Below the pieces are notes generated by a model. That model was not told the origin of the DNA, ran no database searches, and saw only the letters and a program-made list of their open reading frames with translations. Positions 44,396 through 52,751 of a DNA stretch of 64,000 nt are shown here, in pieces. The position numbers and the translations under genes were made by a program. The stretch's first letter is position 1. Each line of letters begins with the position of its first letter. The stretch lies in contig NZ_CP016769.1 in NCBI RefSeq assembly GCF_002287925.1, positions 62,001-126,000 of the forward strand. The letters run 5' to 3'. The DNA is from Candidatus Planktophila lacus. Its GTDB lineage: Bacteria > Actinomycetota > Actinomycetes > Nanopelagicales > Nanopelagicaceae.

Positions 44396-45109
44396 TTAGA
44401 CCCGCTCAGTAATAGGGCTCTCTTTGCCACCGTTAGGAAGTGTGAAGCGATAACCAACGTTACGAACTGTTCCGATAATTGCTTCGAATTCTGGGCCGAG
44501 TTTGGAACGCAGGCGACGTATGTGAACGTCGACAGTGCGTGTGCCTCCGAAATAATCATAACCCCAAATTTCTTGCAACAACTGTGCGCGAGTAAATACG
44601 CGTCCTGGATGCTGTGCGAGATATTTAAGAAGTTCAAACTCTTTAAATGTTAAATCAAGTGAACGGCCCTTGATCTTTGCGGTGTAAGTGCTTTCATCAA
44701 TTACAACATCGCCTGTGCGAATTTCACCGGCGGTTGGATCTGCTGCAGTTAGCGCGGCAAGGTGAGTACCAATACACATACGGATACGTGCATCGACTTC
44801 GGCAGGGCCTGCGGTATCGAGCATGACATCGTCGACGCCCCAGTCTGCGCTCATCGCAGATAGGCCACCTTCAGTTGTAATTGCAATTACAGGTGCACCA
44901 ACGCCGGTTGATGTAAGTAAACGTGTGAGGTTCTTTGCAGCAGGCAGATCGCGACGCGCATCAACAAAGACGATATCCATAACTGGCGAATCGATTAGGA
45001 CGCTGGCTTCAGCCGGCAAGATTTTTACTGTGTGCTGCAAGAGAGCAAGTGATGGAAGAACTTCCGCGCTCGCGCCATTGGTGTTTGTCAGTAACAACAC
45101 CTTGGCCAT
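44396..45109 (-). CDS. glnR: GlnR-type orphan response regulator (winged helix)
   Basis: 237 residues. Receiver-like domain 1-118 with [14 protein letters not shown] and [19 protein letters not shown]; OmpR-type winged helix from about 135 ([48 protein letters not shown]). The receiver matches atypical GlnR proteins, which control nitrogen assimilation without a cognate kinase. Position next to mshD agrees with mycobacterial gene order. TAGTCT is 7 nt before the ATG within a shared divergent promoter. Confidence 0.8.
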   Translation of the reverse strand: MAKVLLLTNTNGASAEVLPSLALLQHTVKILPAEASVLIDSPVMDIVFVDARRDLPAAKNLTRLLTSTGVGAPVIAITTEGGLSAMSADWGVDDVMLDTAGPAEVDARIRMCIGTHLAALTAADPTAGEIRTGDVVIDESTYTAKIKGRSLDLTFKEFELLKYLAQHPGRVFTRAQLLQEIWGYDYFGGTRTVDVHIRRLRSKLGPEFEAIIGTVRNVGYRFTLPNGGKESPITERV

Positions 45110-45115
45110 GGGATC

Positions 45116-45122
45116 TAGACTA
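45116..45122. promoter_or_regulatory. Two-way -10 heptamer TAGACTA between glnR and thioredoxin gene
   Basis: TAGACT (45116-45121) is 6 nt before GTG 45128; on the other strand TAGTCT (45122-45117) is 7 nt before ATG 45109. Only 18 nt separate the two coding regions, so both messages are probably leaderless from one element. Confidence 0.6.
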
Positions 45123-45127
45123 CCTTT

Positions 45128-45541
45128 GTGAAAACATTCGTTCCACTTCTTATTGTGCTGGCTGGCGCCACTGGCTTTGGCATCTGGTTTCAGCGCACGC
45201 GTGGGGAATTTCGCAAGAAGAAGACGGTAAATGGGCCGAAGTTAACGGCTGCGATCGTGGGAACCGAGCTTGGGTCGCGGGCAACGATGGTGCAGTTTTC
45301 ATCAGCGTTCTGTACTCCATGCCGGGCCACTAAGGCGTTGCTCGAAGATATGGTCAAAACGATGCCAGATGTTCGCTATGCCCACATCGATGCTGAATCG
45401 CACCTCGAATTGGTGCGTGAGTTAAATATCTTGTCGACGCCAACCACTTTGTTTCTAAATGGTGCAGGCGTTGAAGTTGGTCGCGCTATGGGCACGCCTA
45501 AGTGTGCACAAGTGCATACCGCGCTCGCTGCTATTCATTAA
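45128..45541 (+). CDS. Membrane-anchored thioredoxin-like protein (ThiX-like)
   Basis: 137 residues, GTG start. N-terminal span [18 protein letters not shown] anchors it; the thioredoxin fold follows with [20 protein letters not shown] (CTPC active site, residues about 61-64), AHIDAES and the cis-Pro block [10 protein letters not shown]. It reduces or shuffles disulfides; topology (thioredoxin domain in or out) is not certain. Sits beside glnR/mshD as Rv0816c does beside Rv0818/Rv0819 in Mycobacterium. Confidence 0.82.
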   Translation: MKTFVPLLIVLAGATGFGIWFQRTRGEFRKKKTVNGPKLTAAIVGTELGSRATMVQFSSAFCTPCRATKALLEDMVKTMPDVRYAHIDAESHLELVRELNILSTPTTLFLNGAGVEVGRAMGTPKCAQVHTALAAIH

Positions 45542-45550
45542 CGCCAGTTA

Positions 45551-45567
45551 TTGCGAAATATTCGCAA
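45551..45567 (+). repeat. Perfect inverted repeat TTGCGAA-ATA-TTCGCAA
   Basis: 7-bp arms with 3-nt centre, 9 nt after the thioredoxin stop and 57 nt before the DUF4395 start. No T-run follows, so a protein-binding operator is as likely as an mRNA hairpin. Confidence 0.5.
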
Positions 45568-45624
45568 GTAGCGTTTAGCGCTGATGCTCTTTATCCTTAA
45601 TGAATTCAAGTAAAGGAAGAGAAT

Positions 45625-46044
45625 ATGTCAGTACAAATAGATGCAAGAGGACCAAGATTTTCGGCGGCGATTACAACTGTGGTTTTAGCAGTCGCGCTAG
45701 TTACATCAAATATTTGGGTGGCTGCATTTCAAGCAGTTGTCTTTGCGATCGGTGCAATCCGTGGTCCGCAATTTACTCCTTACGCAGTTATCTTTAAGAA
45801 GTTAATTAAGCCGCGTCTAAAGTCAGAAACAACGTTTGAAGATGTGCGTCCTCCGCAATTTGCACAGAGCATTGGTCTTGCTTTTGCACTTGTTGCCGTG
45901 ATCGCATCTGTGACCGGTGCCGATGGGCTCTTTACAATCGCAGTTGGATTTGCACTTGCCGCAGCGTTTTTAAATTCAGCATTTAACTTCTGCTTGGGCT
46001 GCCAGGTATATCTACTGCTCGTACGCGCACGCGTAGCCAAATAA
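45625..46044 (+). CDS. DUF4395 membrane protein
   Basis: 139 residues, about four hydrophobic spans. DARGPRFSAAITTVVLAVAL near the N-terminus and FNFCLGCQVYLLL near the C-terminus (paired Cys in a membrane helix) are the DUF4395 hallmarks. The family is often encoded beside thioredoxin or rhodanese proteins, as here, suggesting a role in membrane thiol chemistry. AAAGGAAGAG provides a ribosome site. Confidence 0.82.
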   Translation: MSVQIDARGPRFSAAITTVVLAVALVTSNIWVAAFQAVVFAIGAIRGPQFTPYAVIFKKLIKPRLKSETTFEDVRPPQFAQSIGLAFALVAVIASVTGADGLFTIAVGFALAAAFLNSAFNFCLGCQVYLLLVRARVAK

Positions 46045-46057
46045 ATCACTTAGAAGG

Positions 46058-46063
46058 TAGGCT
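46058..46063 (+). promoter_or_regulatory. -10 box (TAGGCT) for leaderless fur gene
   Basis: TAGGCT ends 6 nt before ATG 46070. Confidence 0.5.
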
Positions 46064-46069
46064 CTAGCC

Positions 46070-46477
46070 ATGGCAGATCAACACGAACTCCGCGATAAAG
46101 GCTTGCGTTTAACACCTCAGCGCGAATTAGTTCTCTCTGCGGTACGCGAACTCGGACATGCAACTCCTGAAGAAGTTGCTGAAAAAGTCCGCACGACACA
46201 TCCCGGTATCAATCTTTCAACTGTCTATCGCAACCTAGAAACCCTCGAAAACGTTGGACTTGTCCAGCACACTCACTTGGGCCACGGTGGCGCGACTTAT
46301 CACGCAGCTGAAGAGTTAACTCACCTTCACTTGGTTTGCGGAACTTGCGGTTCTGTTGGCGATGCGCCAATCGATGTTGCCGCAAACTTTGTTCAGAATT
46401 TATCTGATGATTACGGCTTTAAGACAGATGTAACTCACTTTGCAATTTACGGCACCTGCGCAGCCTGCGTAAAATAA
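46070..46477 (+). CDS. Fur-family metalloregulator
   Basis: 135 residues. Winged helix LRLTPQRELVLSAVREL and LSTVYRNLETLENVGLV; metal-binding segment ELTHLHLVCGTCG with a second Cys pair YGTCAACVK (structural Zn, CxxC...CxxC). It is a repressor with Fe, Zn or peroxide as signal; the subtype cannot be decided. The gene ends 1 nt before ygfZ starts, so both are co-transcribed, which fits an iron-sulfur link through YgfZ. Confidence 0.88.
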   Translation: MADQHELRDKGLRLTPQRELVLSAVRELGHATPEEVAEKVRTTHPGINLSTVYRNLETLENVGLVQHTHLGHGGATYHAAEELTHLHLVCGTCGSVGDAPIDVAANFVQNLSDDYGFKTDVTHFAIYGTCAACVK

Positions 46478-46478
46478 C

Positions 46479-47384
46479 ATGACTGCGGTATTTGTCGAAG
46501 ATGGCGTCGATAAGGGCGCCATTTGGCATTTTGGCGAACCGAATAAAGAACAGAAGGCTCTGCTTGAAGGCAAAGCGTGGGCTGATCTTTCACACCTGCA
46601 AATAATCGCAGTCAGTGGCGTTGATCGCCTGAAGTGGTTACATGATTTAACAACCCAGCATTTATCTGAACTTCCGGTTGGCCAATGGACTTCAGCGCTG
46701 ATCTTGGATCCGCAAGGCCACGTCGAATATCAATTTAACTTGGTTGATGATGGCGAAACATCTTGGTTGGTTTTAGATCCTGGTTACATCGAAACTTTGA
46801 TTGCTTATCTGCAGAAGATGAAATTTATGTTGCGCGTTGATGTTCGCGATGCAACAAGTGAATACGTTGTTTTGCGCGCTCCCGGTTTGGTCAATGAAAT
46901 TGGTGGACCGTTTGCACTTGTTCCACGTGCCGAACTTGGGCAGATGCAAGAAACTTTTGGTGCAACCGCGATGCAGGTTGGCACTTGGGCACTTGATGCC
47001 GAACGCGTTGCGGCAGGCCGACCACGAATTGCCTTTGAAACCGACCATAAATCAATTCCAAATGAGCTTGGCGTACTTAACAAATCAGTGCATATGAATA
47101 AAGGTTGCTACCGCGGCCAAGAAACTGTTGCGAAGATCTTTAACCTTGGAAACCCACCACGTCGTTTAGTTCTGCTGCATTTAGATGGCAGCCAAGTTGT
47201 TATGCCTGCGCCAGGAACGCCTGTTATAAATGGTGAAGTACAAGTAGGTTTTCTTGGCACAGTTGCGCGCCACTTTGAATTAGGGCCAATCGCTTTAGCA
47301 ATTGTTAAGCGCAATACCCCGGTTGATGCGCAGTTAACTGTCGAGGGTGTGGCCGCTTCCCAACAAGTGATTGTGCCTGCGTAA
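46479..47384 (+). CDS. ygfZ: YgfZ/GcvT-domain folate-binding protein
   Basis: 301 residues. VSGVDRLKWLHDLTTQ near the N-terminus and NKGCYRGQETVAKI near 205-218, which is the YgfZ motif KGCYxGQE with the redox-relevant Cys. YgfZ supports iron-sulfur enzymes such as MiaB using tetrahydrofolate. The Cys motif separates it from GcvT proper. Followed at once by a tiny membrane ORF whose ATG begins directly after this stop. Confidence 0.87.
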   Translation: MTAVFVEDGVDKGAIWHFGEPNKEQKALLEGKAWADLSHLQIIAVSGVDRLKWLHDLTTQHLSELPVGQWTSALILDPQGHVEYQFNLVDDGETSWLVLDPGYIETLIAYLQKMKFMLRVDVRDATSEYVVLRAPGLVNEIGGPFALVPRAELGQMQETFGATAMQVGTWALDAERVAAGRPRIAFETDHKSIPNELGVLNKSVHMNKGCYRGQETVAKIFNLGNPPRRLVLLHLDGSQVVMPAPGTPVINGEVQVGFLGTVARHFELGPIALAIVKRNTPVDAQLTVEGVAASQQVIVPA

Positions 47385-47459
47385 ATGGCCACGATTGCAC
47401 AGGGTTTAGTTGTCTTCGCCGCGATGATGGTCATCATCTGGACGGTTAGCAAGCTTTAA
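47385..47459 (+). CDS. Small single-span membrane protein, 24 aa
   Basis: ATG immediately after the ygfZ stop; the product is MATIAQGLVVFAAMMVIIW then TVSKL, one hydrophobic helix with a short basic end. Position and composition suggest a real translated microprotein coupled to ygfZ, but it is too short for firm support. Confidence 0.45.
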   Translation: MATIAQGLVVFAAMMVIIWTVSKL

Positions 47460-47477
47460 AGGCCGTAAGATTAAGGC

Positions 47478-47612
47478 GTGGAAATCGTTAGCGCCGTCTT
47501 ATTGGGTTTAATCTCATTAGCAATTGGCGTCGGACTTTTAATTTACGGTTTCCGAGGACGTCGCGAATCTCAAGCACGTGATTCGCGTACATATCGAAGG
47601 GGCAGACTCTAA
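47478..47612 (+). CDS. Small single-span membrane protein, 44 aa
   Basis: GTG start; one hydrophobic helix (VSAVLLGLISLAIGVGLLIYG) followed by a strongly basic tail (FRGRRESQARDSRTYRRGRL), a classic N-out/C-in small membrane protein. Its stop is followed directly by the GTG of the nitrobindin-like gene, so translation is probably coupled. Function unknown. Confidence 0.6.
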   Translation: MEIVSAVLLGLISLAIGVGLLIYGFRGRRESQARDSRTYRRGRL

Positions 47613-48113
47613 GTGGCTTTTACAATTCCAGAAGGTCTGCATGCAGATTTAAATCCACTTGCCTGGTTGGTTGGCACTTGGCGCGGTAAAGGGCGCGGTG
47701 AATACCCAAATATTGAAGGCTTTGAATACGCACACGAAGTTGTCTTTAACCATGATGGTCGCCCATTTCTTAACTATTACTCACGCTCTTGGATCATCGA
47801 TGCCGAAGGCGAAATCATTCGCCCGGCTGCATCTGAAACAGGTTTCTGGCGCGTTAAGCCAAACAATGTTCTAGAAGTTTTGATTTCACATAACACCGGA
47901 ATCACCGAAGGTTGGGTCGGGCAGTTTGATGGTCCAAAGATTCAGTTAGTTCTTGATCAAGGTTATTCAGCGCCATCTGCAAAGATTGTTACAGCGGGCG
48001 TGCGTTTATACGGTCTTGTTGCTGGCGAACTCTTCTTTGCTTACGACATGGCCGCTGAAGGACAAGAACTTCAGGCACATATCTGGTCATCGCTCGAACG
48101 TCAGTCTGAGTAA
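47613..48113 (+). CDS. FABP-like/nitrobindin family protein (DUF1794)
   Basis: 166 residues, GTG start. WLVGTWRGKGRGEYP at about 19-33 is the GTWxGxG start of the ten-strand nitrobindin barrel; the heme-ligand region near the C-terminus is LQAHIWSSLER with a His. Nitrobindins bind heme and react with NO and peroxynitrite. Mycobacterial homologues (Rv0813c type) lie in a similar neighbourhood. Confidence 0.82.
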   Translation: MAFTIPEGLHADLNPLAWLVGTWRGKGRGEYPNIEGFEYAHEVVFNHDGRPFLNYYSRSWIIDAEGEIIRPAASETGFWRVKPNNVLEVLISHNTGITEGWVGQFDGPKIQLVLDQGYSAPSAKIVTAGVRLYGLVAGELFFAYDMAAEGQELQAHIWSSLERQSE

Positions 48114-48127
48114 ACGGTAAATAAATT

Positions 48128-49051
48128 ATGTTTAATGACGCTGTTTTGGCCGAATACGTTCGCGATGGATTTGTAGAGTCCGAACACCGCGGTTTCTTGG
48201 CGATGTTAAATTCTGATGGTTCACTCTTTAAATCATTGGGCGATATCGATACTCAGATCTTTCCGCGTTCGACAGTTAAATGCGCACAAGCATCAGCGAT
48301 GGTGCGCCATGGTCTGCAGTTAGAACCACGTTTATTAGCACTTGCCGCGTCTAGCCATTCAGGCGCTGCAATGCACATCGAAGGTGCACGCGAAATTTTG
48401 GCGAGTGTTGGACTAGGTGAAAACGCACTGCAATGTGCACTCGATCGCCCACTTGGAGAAAACGAACGTCGTGCTTGGGGAGATAACCCACCAACTCGTA
48501 TCGCCATGAACTGCAGCGGAAAACATGCGGCTATGTTGGCTACTTGTGTGAAAAATGGTTGGCCTATTGAAAGTTATTTAGAACAATCTCATCCGCTGCA
48601 AGTTGCAATCAAAGAAGAGCTTGAAAAACTAGCTGGGGAAAGAATTTCTTTTACTTCAACTGATGGCTGTGGTGCACCGTTGTTTATGCTTTCGGTAATT
48701 GGTTTAGCTCGCGCAATCCGTGCGATAACTATTTCAACGGATCCAATCCATCAAGATGTTATGGATGCAGCTCGCAAATTTCCAGAAATGGTTGGTGGCG
48801 CAGGTCGCCATAACACTGAGATGATGCAACAGGTGCCTGGCTTATTTATGAAAGATGGCGCAGAAGCGGTCAATGTCTGTTCATTGGCTGATGGGCGCAC
48901 ATTCGTATTTAAAGTAAGCGATGGCTCACTCCGTGCATTCCGAACGATCGTGCATGCCTGTTTAAATGAATTTGGAATCGATACACTGCTAACCCCAGAA
49001 AAAGTCATGGGCGGCCCGCGTGTAATCGGCACTATTCGCGCAACGATTTAA
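48128..49051 (+). CDS. Asparaginase (AnsA/Rhizobium-type, PF06089)
   Basis: 307 residues. PRSTVKCAQASAMV, ALAASSHSGAAMHIE, NCSGKHAAML and TSTDGCGAPLFML match the thermolabile rhizobial-type L-asparaginases, which use a Ser/Lys pair (SSHSG and CSGKH here). It converts asparagine to aspartate and ammonia, probably in the cytoplasm because no signal peptide is seen. Often follows FABP genes in actinobacteria. Confidence 0.85.
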   Translation: MFNDAVLAEYVRDGFVESEHRGFLAMLNSDGSLFKSLGDIDTQIFPRSTVKCAQASAMVRHGLQLEPRLLALAASSHSGAAMHIEGAREILASVGLGENALQCALDRPLGENERRAWGDNPPTRIAMNCSGKHAAMLATCVKNGWPIESYLEQSHPLQVAIKEELEKLAGERISFTSTDGCGAPLFMLSVIGLARAIRAITISTDPIHQDVMDAARKFPEMVGGAGRHNTEMMQQVPGLFMKDGAEAVNVCSLADGRTFVFKVSDGSLRAFRTIVHACLNEFGIDTLLTPEKVMGGPRVIGTIRATI

Positions 49052-49105
49052 CTAGCCATAACAAAGAGGCGTACCCTAGCAATTCCTTCGCTCGGCATAC
49101 TGGCG

Positions 49106-49111
49106 TATCCT
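49106..49111 (+). promoter_or_regulatory. -10 box (TATCCT) for leaderless mshA
   Basis: TATCCT ends 6 nt before ATG 49118. Confidence 0.5.
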
Positions 49112-49117
49112 TCGAGT

Positions 49118-50377
49118 ATGCAACGCCGCGTAGCCATGTTGATGGTTCACACCTGTCCGCTAGAACAAGCGGGTATTGGTGATGCTGGCGGTATGAATAT
49201 TTATGTTGCTGAAAGTGCAGCACGTATGGCGGCGCAAGGTGTGGAAGTAGATATCTTCACGCGCCGCGATCACTTAGATCTTCCAGCAGTTGTTGAACTT
49301 TCACCCGGTGTAAATGTCCATCACCTAGATGCGGGCCATGATCTGCATTTAACTAAAGAGCAAGTTCCACAGTATTTTCCTGAGTTAAGTGCCGAGCTAA
49401 AGAAAGCGCTATCTGGCGATCGCCACTACGACCTGATCCATTCGCATTACTGGTTATCCGGAAAAGTAGCGATGCAAGTTGCTAAAGATTTAAAGATGCA
49501 GCTAGTCCACACCATGCACACCATGGCGCGCGTTAAGAATTTGAATCTTGCCGAAGGTGAAACCCCTGAACCAATGATCCGCGTGCAAGGTGAAACACAG
49601 ATCGTTGCTGCAGCAAATGCGTTAACCGCTAATACCGATGCAGAAGCAGCGAGCCTAGTTTCGCTCTATGAAGCTTGCCCTGACATTGTTCACGTGGTTA
49701 CACCTGGTGTGGATCTATATAACTTCACACCGGGTGCGGGTCGTCAGGATGCTCGTAAATCACTCGGGATTGATGCCGATGCCCAAGTAATCACTTTTGT
49801 TGGGCGTATCCAGCCACATAAGGGCCCTGAACTATTAATCCGTGCAACATCCGAGATGCTTTTGCACTCTCCACAGCTGCGTCCAAAGCTTCGCGTTTAC
49901 ATAGTTGGCGGAGCATCTGGTGCAAATGGCAGCGAAGTAGAACGCCTAAAAGAACTTGTTATCTGGCTTGGTATTGATGATGTTGTTAAGTTCAATCCGC
50001 CGGTTCCACGTAGCGAACTTCCTAACTGGTATCGCGCCGCTGATTTAGTCTGCGTTCCAAGTTACTCTGAAAGTTTTGGACTCGTTGCACTTGAGGCACA
50101 AGCTTGTGGCACACCGGTTGTAGCAACTGCTGTTGGCGGACTTCGCACCGCAGTTGCCGACGGCATCTCTGGCGTACTTGTAGATGGCCATGATCCACGC
50201 GCATGGTCATCTGTTTTAGCGCGTTTGCTGCAAGAACCACAGCGCCGTGTGCTGCTTTCCATGGGCGCGATTGAACATGCATCTCACTTCGGTTGGGATG
50301 CCACCGCCCGCGGCACTTTAGATATTTACGATCAAGTTATCTCTGATGCAGCGCGCTCTGCCAAGTCGATCGGTTAA
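49118..50377 (+). CDS. mshA: D-inositol-3-phosphate glycosyltransferase MshA
   Basis: 419 residues, the usual MshA length. HTCPLEQAGIGDAGGMNIYV near 11-30 is diagnostic, followed by IHSHYWLSG and MHTMARVKN; donor domain FVGRIQPHKGPELLIRA and SYSESFGLVALEAQACGTPVVA. It transfers GlcNAc from UDP-GlcNAc to inositol-3-phosphate, the first step of mycothiol synthesis. The order mshA-ybjN-gpmA is that of mycobacteria (Rv0486-0489). Confidence 0.94.
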   Translation: MQRRVAMLMVHTCPLEQAGIGDAGGMNIYVAESAARMAAQGVEVDIFTRRDHLDLPAVVELSPGVNVHHLDAGHDLHLTKEQVPQYFPELSAELKKALSGDRHYDLIHSHYWLSGKVAMQVAKDLKMQLVHTMHTMARVKNLNLAEGETPEPMIRVQGETQIVAAANALTANTDAEAASLVSLYEACPDIVHVVTPGVDLYNFTPGAGRQDARKSLGIDADAQVITFVGRIQPHKGPELLIRATSEMLLHSPQLRPKLRVYIVGGASGANGSEVERLKELVIWLGIDDVVKFNPPVPRSELPNWYRAADLVCVPSYSESFGLVALEAQACGTPVVATAVGGLRTAVADGISGVLVDGHDPRAWSSVLARLLQEPQRRVLLSMGAIEHASHFGWDATARGTLDIYDQVISDAARSAKSIG

Positions 50378-50379
50378 TA

Positions 50380-50862
50380 GTGGCTGCTATTGATCCACGG
50401 ATTGTGATCGAAGAATTTCTTGATTCACACGATCTCGAGTTTGACCAGAAAGATCCCAATACCTTCCTGATCACCTTGCCAGGTGAGAAGAAGTTACAGA
50501 CCCACTGCGCGCTAATTGTTGGTGATCATTCTTTAAGCATCAACGCATTTGTGATTCGCAAACCTGATGATAACGAGGCTGCAGTTCATGCTTGGTGCAT
50601 GGCTAAGAATGCGGCCATGTACGGAATCGCATTTGCTACAAATGAACTCGGCGATATCTTTTTAGTTGGGCGTTTGCCGCTTGGCGCAGTCACCGATCGT
50701 GAGATTGATCGTTTAGTTGGCGCTGTTCTGCAATATTCAGATTCATCATTTAATCCACTGCTAGAACTTGGTTTTGCCAATTCAATTCGCCGTGAATGGG
50801 CTTGGCGGGTAAATCGTGGTGAATCACTGGCAAATCTCGACGCCTTTAAGCATCTAATTTAA
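50380..50862 (+). CDS. YbjN-domain protein
   Basis: 160 residues, GTG start 2 nt after the mshA stop. [21 protein letters not shown] and [26 protein letters not shown] match the YbjN/type III-chaperone-like fold conserved between mshA and gpmA in actinobacteria. No enzyme motif; a role as chaperone or adaptor is inferred in the family. Confidence 0.82.
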   Translation: MAAIDPRIVIEEFLDSHDLEFDQKDPNTFLITLPGEKKLQTHCALIVGDHSLSINAFVIRKPDDNEAAVHAWCMAKNAAMYGIAFATNELGDIFLVGRLPLGAVTDREIDRLVGAVLQYSDSSFNPLLELGFANSIRREWAWRVNRGESLANLDAFKHLI

Positions 50863-50894
50863 ATATTTGCACTCAACATGGCAAGATAAGCGCC

Positions 50895-51644
50895 ATGTCG
50901 AACTACGAATTAATCCTTCTGCGCCATGGCGAATCCGAATGGAACGCCAAGAATCTCTTCACCGGTTGGGTAGATGTTCGTTTATCTGCAGCAGGTGAAG
51001 CCGAAGCAGCACGTGGTGGAAAGCTATTGGCAGAGCGCAACCTTCTGCCTGATGTAGTTCACACATCTCTTCTACGCCGCGCAATTCACACTTCACAGCT
51101 GGCACTTGACGCATGTGACCGCCACTGGATTCCAGTTCGTCGTTCTTGGCGTTTAAATGAACGCCACTACGGCGCACTGCAAGGCAAGGATAAGAAAGAG
51201 ACGCTCGCTAAATACGGCGAAGAACAATTCAAGTTATGGCGCCGTTCTTACGATACGCCGCCTCCAGCAATTGAGGCCAACGATCCTTATAGCCAAGCAA
51301 ACGATGCGCGTTATGCTGATTTAGGTTCAGATTTGCCTGCGACAGAGTGCTTAAAAGATGTAGTCACGCGCATGATGCCTTACTGGCAAGAGTCAATCGT
51401 TCCTGATCTAAAGGCTGGCAAGCGCGTACTTGTTACTGCGCACGGTAATTCACTGCGTGCGCTAGTGATGCACCTAGATGGAATTTCACAGTCAGATATT
51501 GCTGAGCTAAATATTCCTACTGGAATTCCGCTGCTCTATAACTTGGATGCAGACTTTAAGCCCGTCAAAAAAGGCGGAGAGTATCTAGATCCTGAAGCTG
51601 CGAAGGCTGCTATTGAAGCGGTTGCGAATCAGGGGAAGAAGTAG
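50895..51644 (+). CDS. gpmA: 2,3-bisphosphoglycerate-dependent phosphoglycerate mutase
   Basis: 249 residues. [20 protein letters not shown] holds the phospho-His; [18 protein letters not shown] and [18 protein letters not shown] (second His) are all canonical. Interconverts 3- and 2-phosphoglycerate in glycolysis. The 3' end overlaps the convergent lipoprotein gene by 35 nt, the largest overlap in the window. Confidence 0.95.
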   Translation: MSNYELILLRHGESEWNAKNLFTGWVDVRLSAAGEAEAARGGKLLAERNLLPDVVHTSLLRRAIHTSQLALDACDRHWIPVRRSWRLNERHYGALQGKDKKETLAKYGEEQFKLWRRSYDTPPPAIEANDPYSQANDARYADLGSDLPATECLKDVVTRMMPYWQESIVPDLKAGKRVLVTAHGNSLRALVMHLDGISQSDIAELNIPTGIPLLYNLDADFKPVKKGGEYLDPEAAKAAIEAVANQGKK

Positions 51645-52146
51645 GCGCTGGCGTAGCAGCACCTGAAGTAACGTTGCGGTAATCATCGCGCTTGTCGCGA
51701 ATGATTACTTCTGCAGTTACATAACCAGCGCGGGCAAAGCCAAGTGATAACTTCACATGGCGACCTGCAACAGGTGAAACACCGTAGAAGACTGCCTTAG
51801 CGTTTGCGGTATCACCTTCAAAACGAATTGGTTGATTCTTCTTTAGCGCGCTCTCGCCAGTTAAAACCGCTTGGTTTGAACCAACGGCAATTCCGAGCAA
51901 TTTATCTTCAGTATCGCCTTGGTTAACAATTGTTCCAACGAGAACCGCGTCGCCTGTTTCAGTCGCAACTAAAAGCAGATTTAAAATCTCAATATCTACG
52001 CCATTATCTTTTAGCGAGAGTTCAACACCATCTGTTACTTGCTTAATCATGCGAGTTGGCGCATCTTGTCCTGGCCCACATGCAGTAAGTGTTAGCGCAA
52101 GAGAAATAGCAATAAGTGATGTAAGTGCTTTTTTAGTGCGAGGCAT
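51610..52146 (-). CDS. Secreted lipoprotein, unknown function
   Basis: 178 residues. Signal peptide with lipobox LTAC ([16 protein letters not shown]; Cys about residue 23). The rest is beta-rich with no Cys and ends in a Pro/Ser/Thr tail. Similar small lipoproteins stand beside carD in other actinobacteria; some are described as copper-chaperone-like, but I see no Met/His copper motif. Its 3' end overlaps gpmA. Confidence 0.75.
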   Translation of the reverse strand: MPRTKKALTSLIAISLALTLTACGPGQDAPTRMIKQVTDGVELSLKDNGVDIEILNLLLVATETGDAVLVGTIVNQGDTEDKLLGIAVGSNQAVLTGESALKKNQPIRFEGDTANAKAVFYGVSPVAGRHVKLSLGFARAGYVTAEVIIRDKRDDYRNVTSGAATPAPTSSPDSQPLQ

Positions 52147-52169
52147 AGGGCATATTCTCTCATGCGTTT

Positions 52170-52228
52170 TAAGCGCTTATTCCCTTTGATTTATTGGGGT
52201 TTTCTCACCTTAAAATGGCTGGTAGAAT
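52170..52228 (+). promoter_or_regulatory. carD upstream region: extended -10 and palindrome
   Basis: TGG-TAGAAT (extended -10, hexamer 52223-52228) precedes carD by 24 nt, leaving a short leader with GAAGGG as ribosome site. A perfect 10-bp palindrome TAAGCGCTTA lies at 52170-52179 between the divergent lipoprotein and carD. No good -35 is seen at 17 bp. Confidence 0.45.
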
Positions 52229-52252
52229 TGGTCGTCTAGCGAAGGGCAACAC

Positions 52253-52735
52253 ATGACATTTAAGGTCGGCGAAACCGTTGTTTATCCCCATCACGGAGCA
52301 GCTCTTATCGAAGCGATTGAAACTCGCATCATCAAGGGCGAAGAACGTACCTACCTAGTCTTGAAAGTTGCACAAGGAGATCTCACAGTTCGCGTTCCTG
52401 CAGACAATGTAGATCTAGTCGGAGTCCGCGATGTTGTCGACAGCGCCGGCCTTGATCGCGTATTTAACGTACTTCGTCAGCCTTACACCGAAGAGCCAAC
52501 AAACTGGTCACGTCGTTACAAGGCAAACCTCGAAAAACTTGCATCAGGAGATGTCATTAAGGTCGCAGAAGTTGTGCGCGATCTCTACCGTCGCGATCTC
52601 GATCGTGGACTCTCTGCTGGTGAAAAGCGCATGCTCGCCAAGGCGAAGCAGATCCTTATCTCTGAGCTAGCTCTTGCTGAGCGCACAGATGAAGAAAAGG
52701 CTGCAGTTCTCCTTGACGAGGTTCTCGCTTCTTAA
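52253..52735 (+). CDS. carD: CarD RNA polymerase-binding regulator
   Basis: 160 residues. Tudor-like N-terminal domain [20 protein letters not shown] and [16 protein letters not shown]; helical DNA-binding C-terminal domain with [13 protein letters not shown] containing the conserved Trp that wedges the promoter bubble, and [18 protein letters not shown]. It stabilises open complexes at rRNA and other promoters. Followed by ispDF as in many actinobacteria. Confidence 0.94.
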   Translation: MTFKVGETVVYPHHGAALIEAIETRIIKGEERTYLVLKVAQGDLTVRVPADNVDLVGVRDVVDSAGLDRVFNVLRQPYTEEPTNWSRRYKANLEKLASGDVIKVAEVVRDLYRRDLDRGLSAGEKRMLAKAKQILISELALAERTDEEKAAVLLDEVLAS

Positions 52736-52751
52736 GTAACAAACTCTTCTC

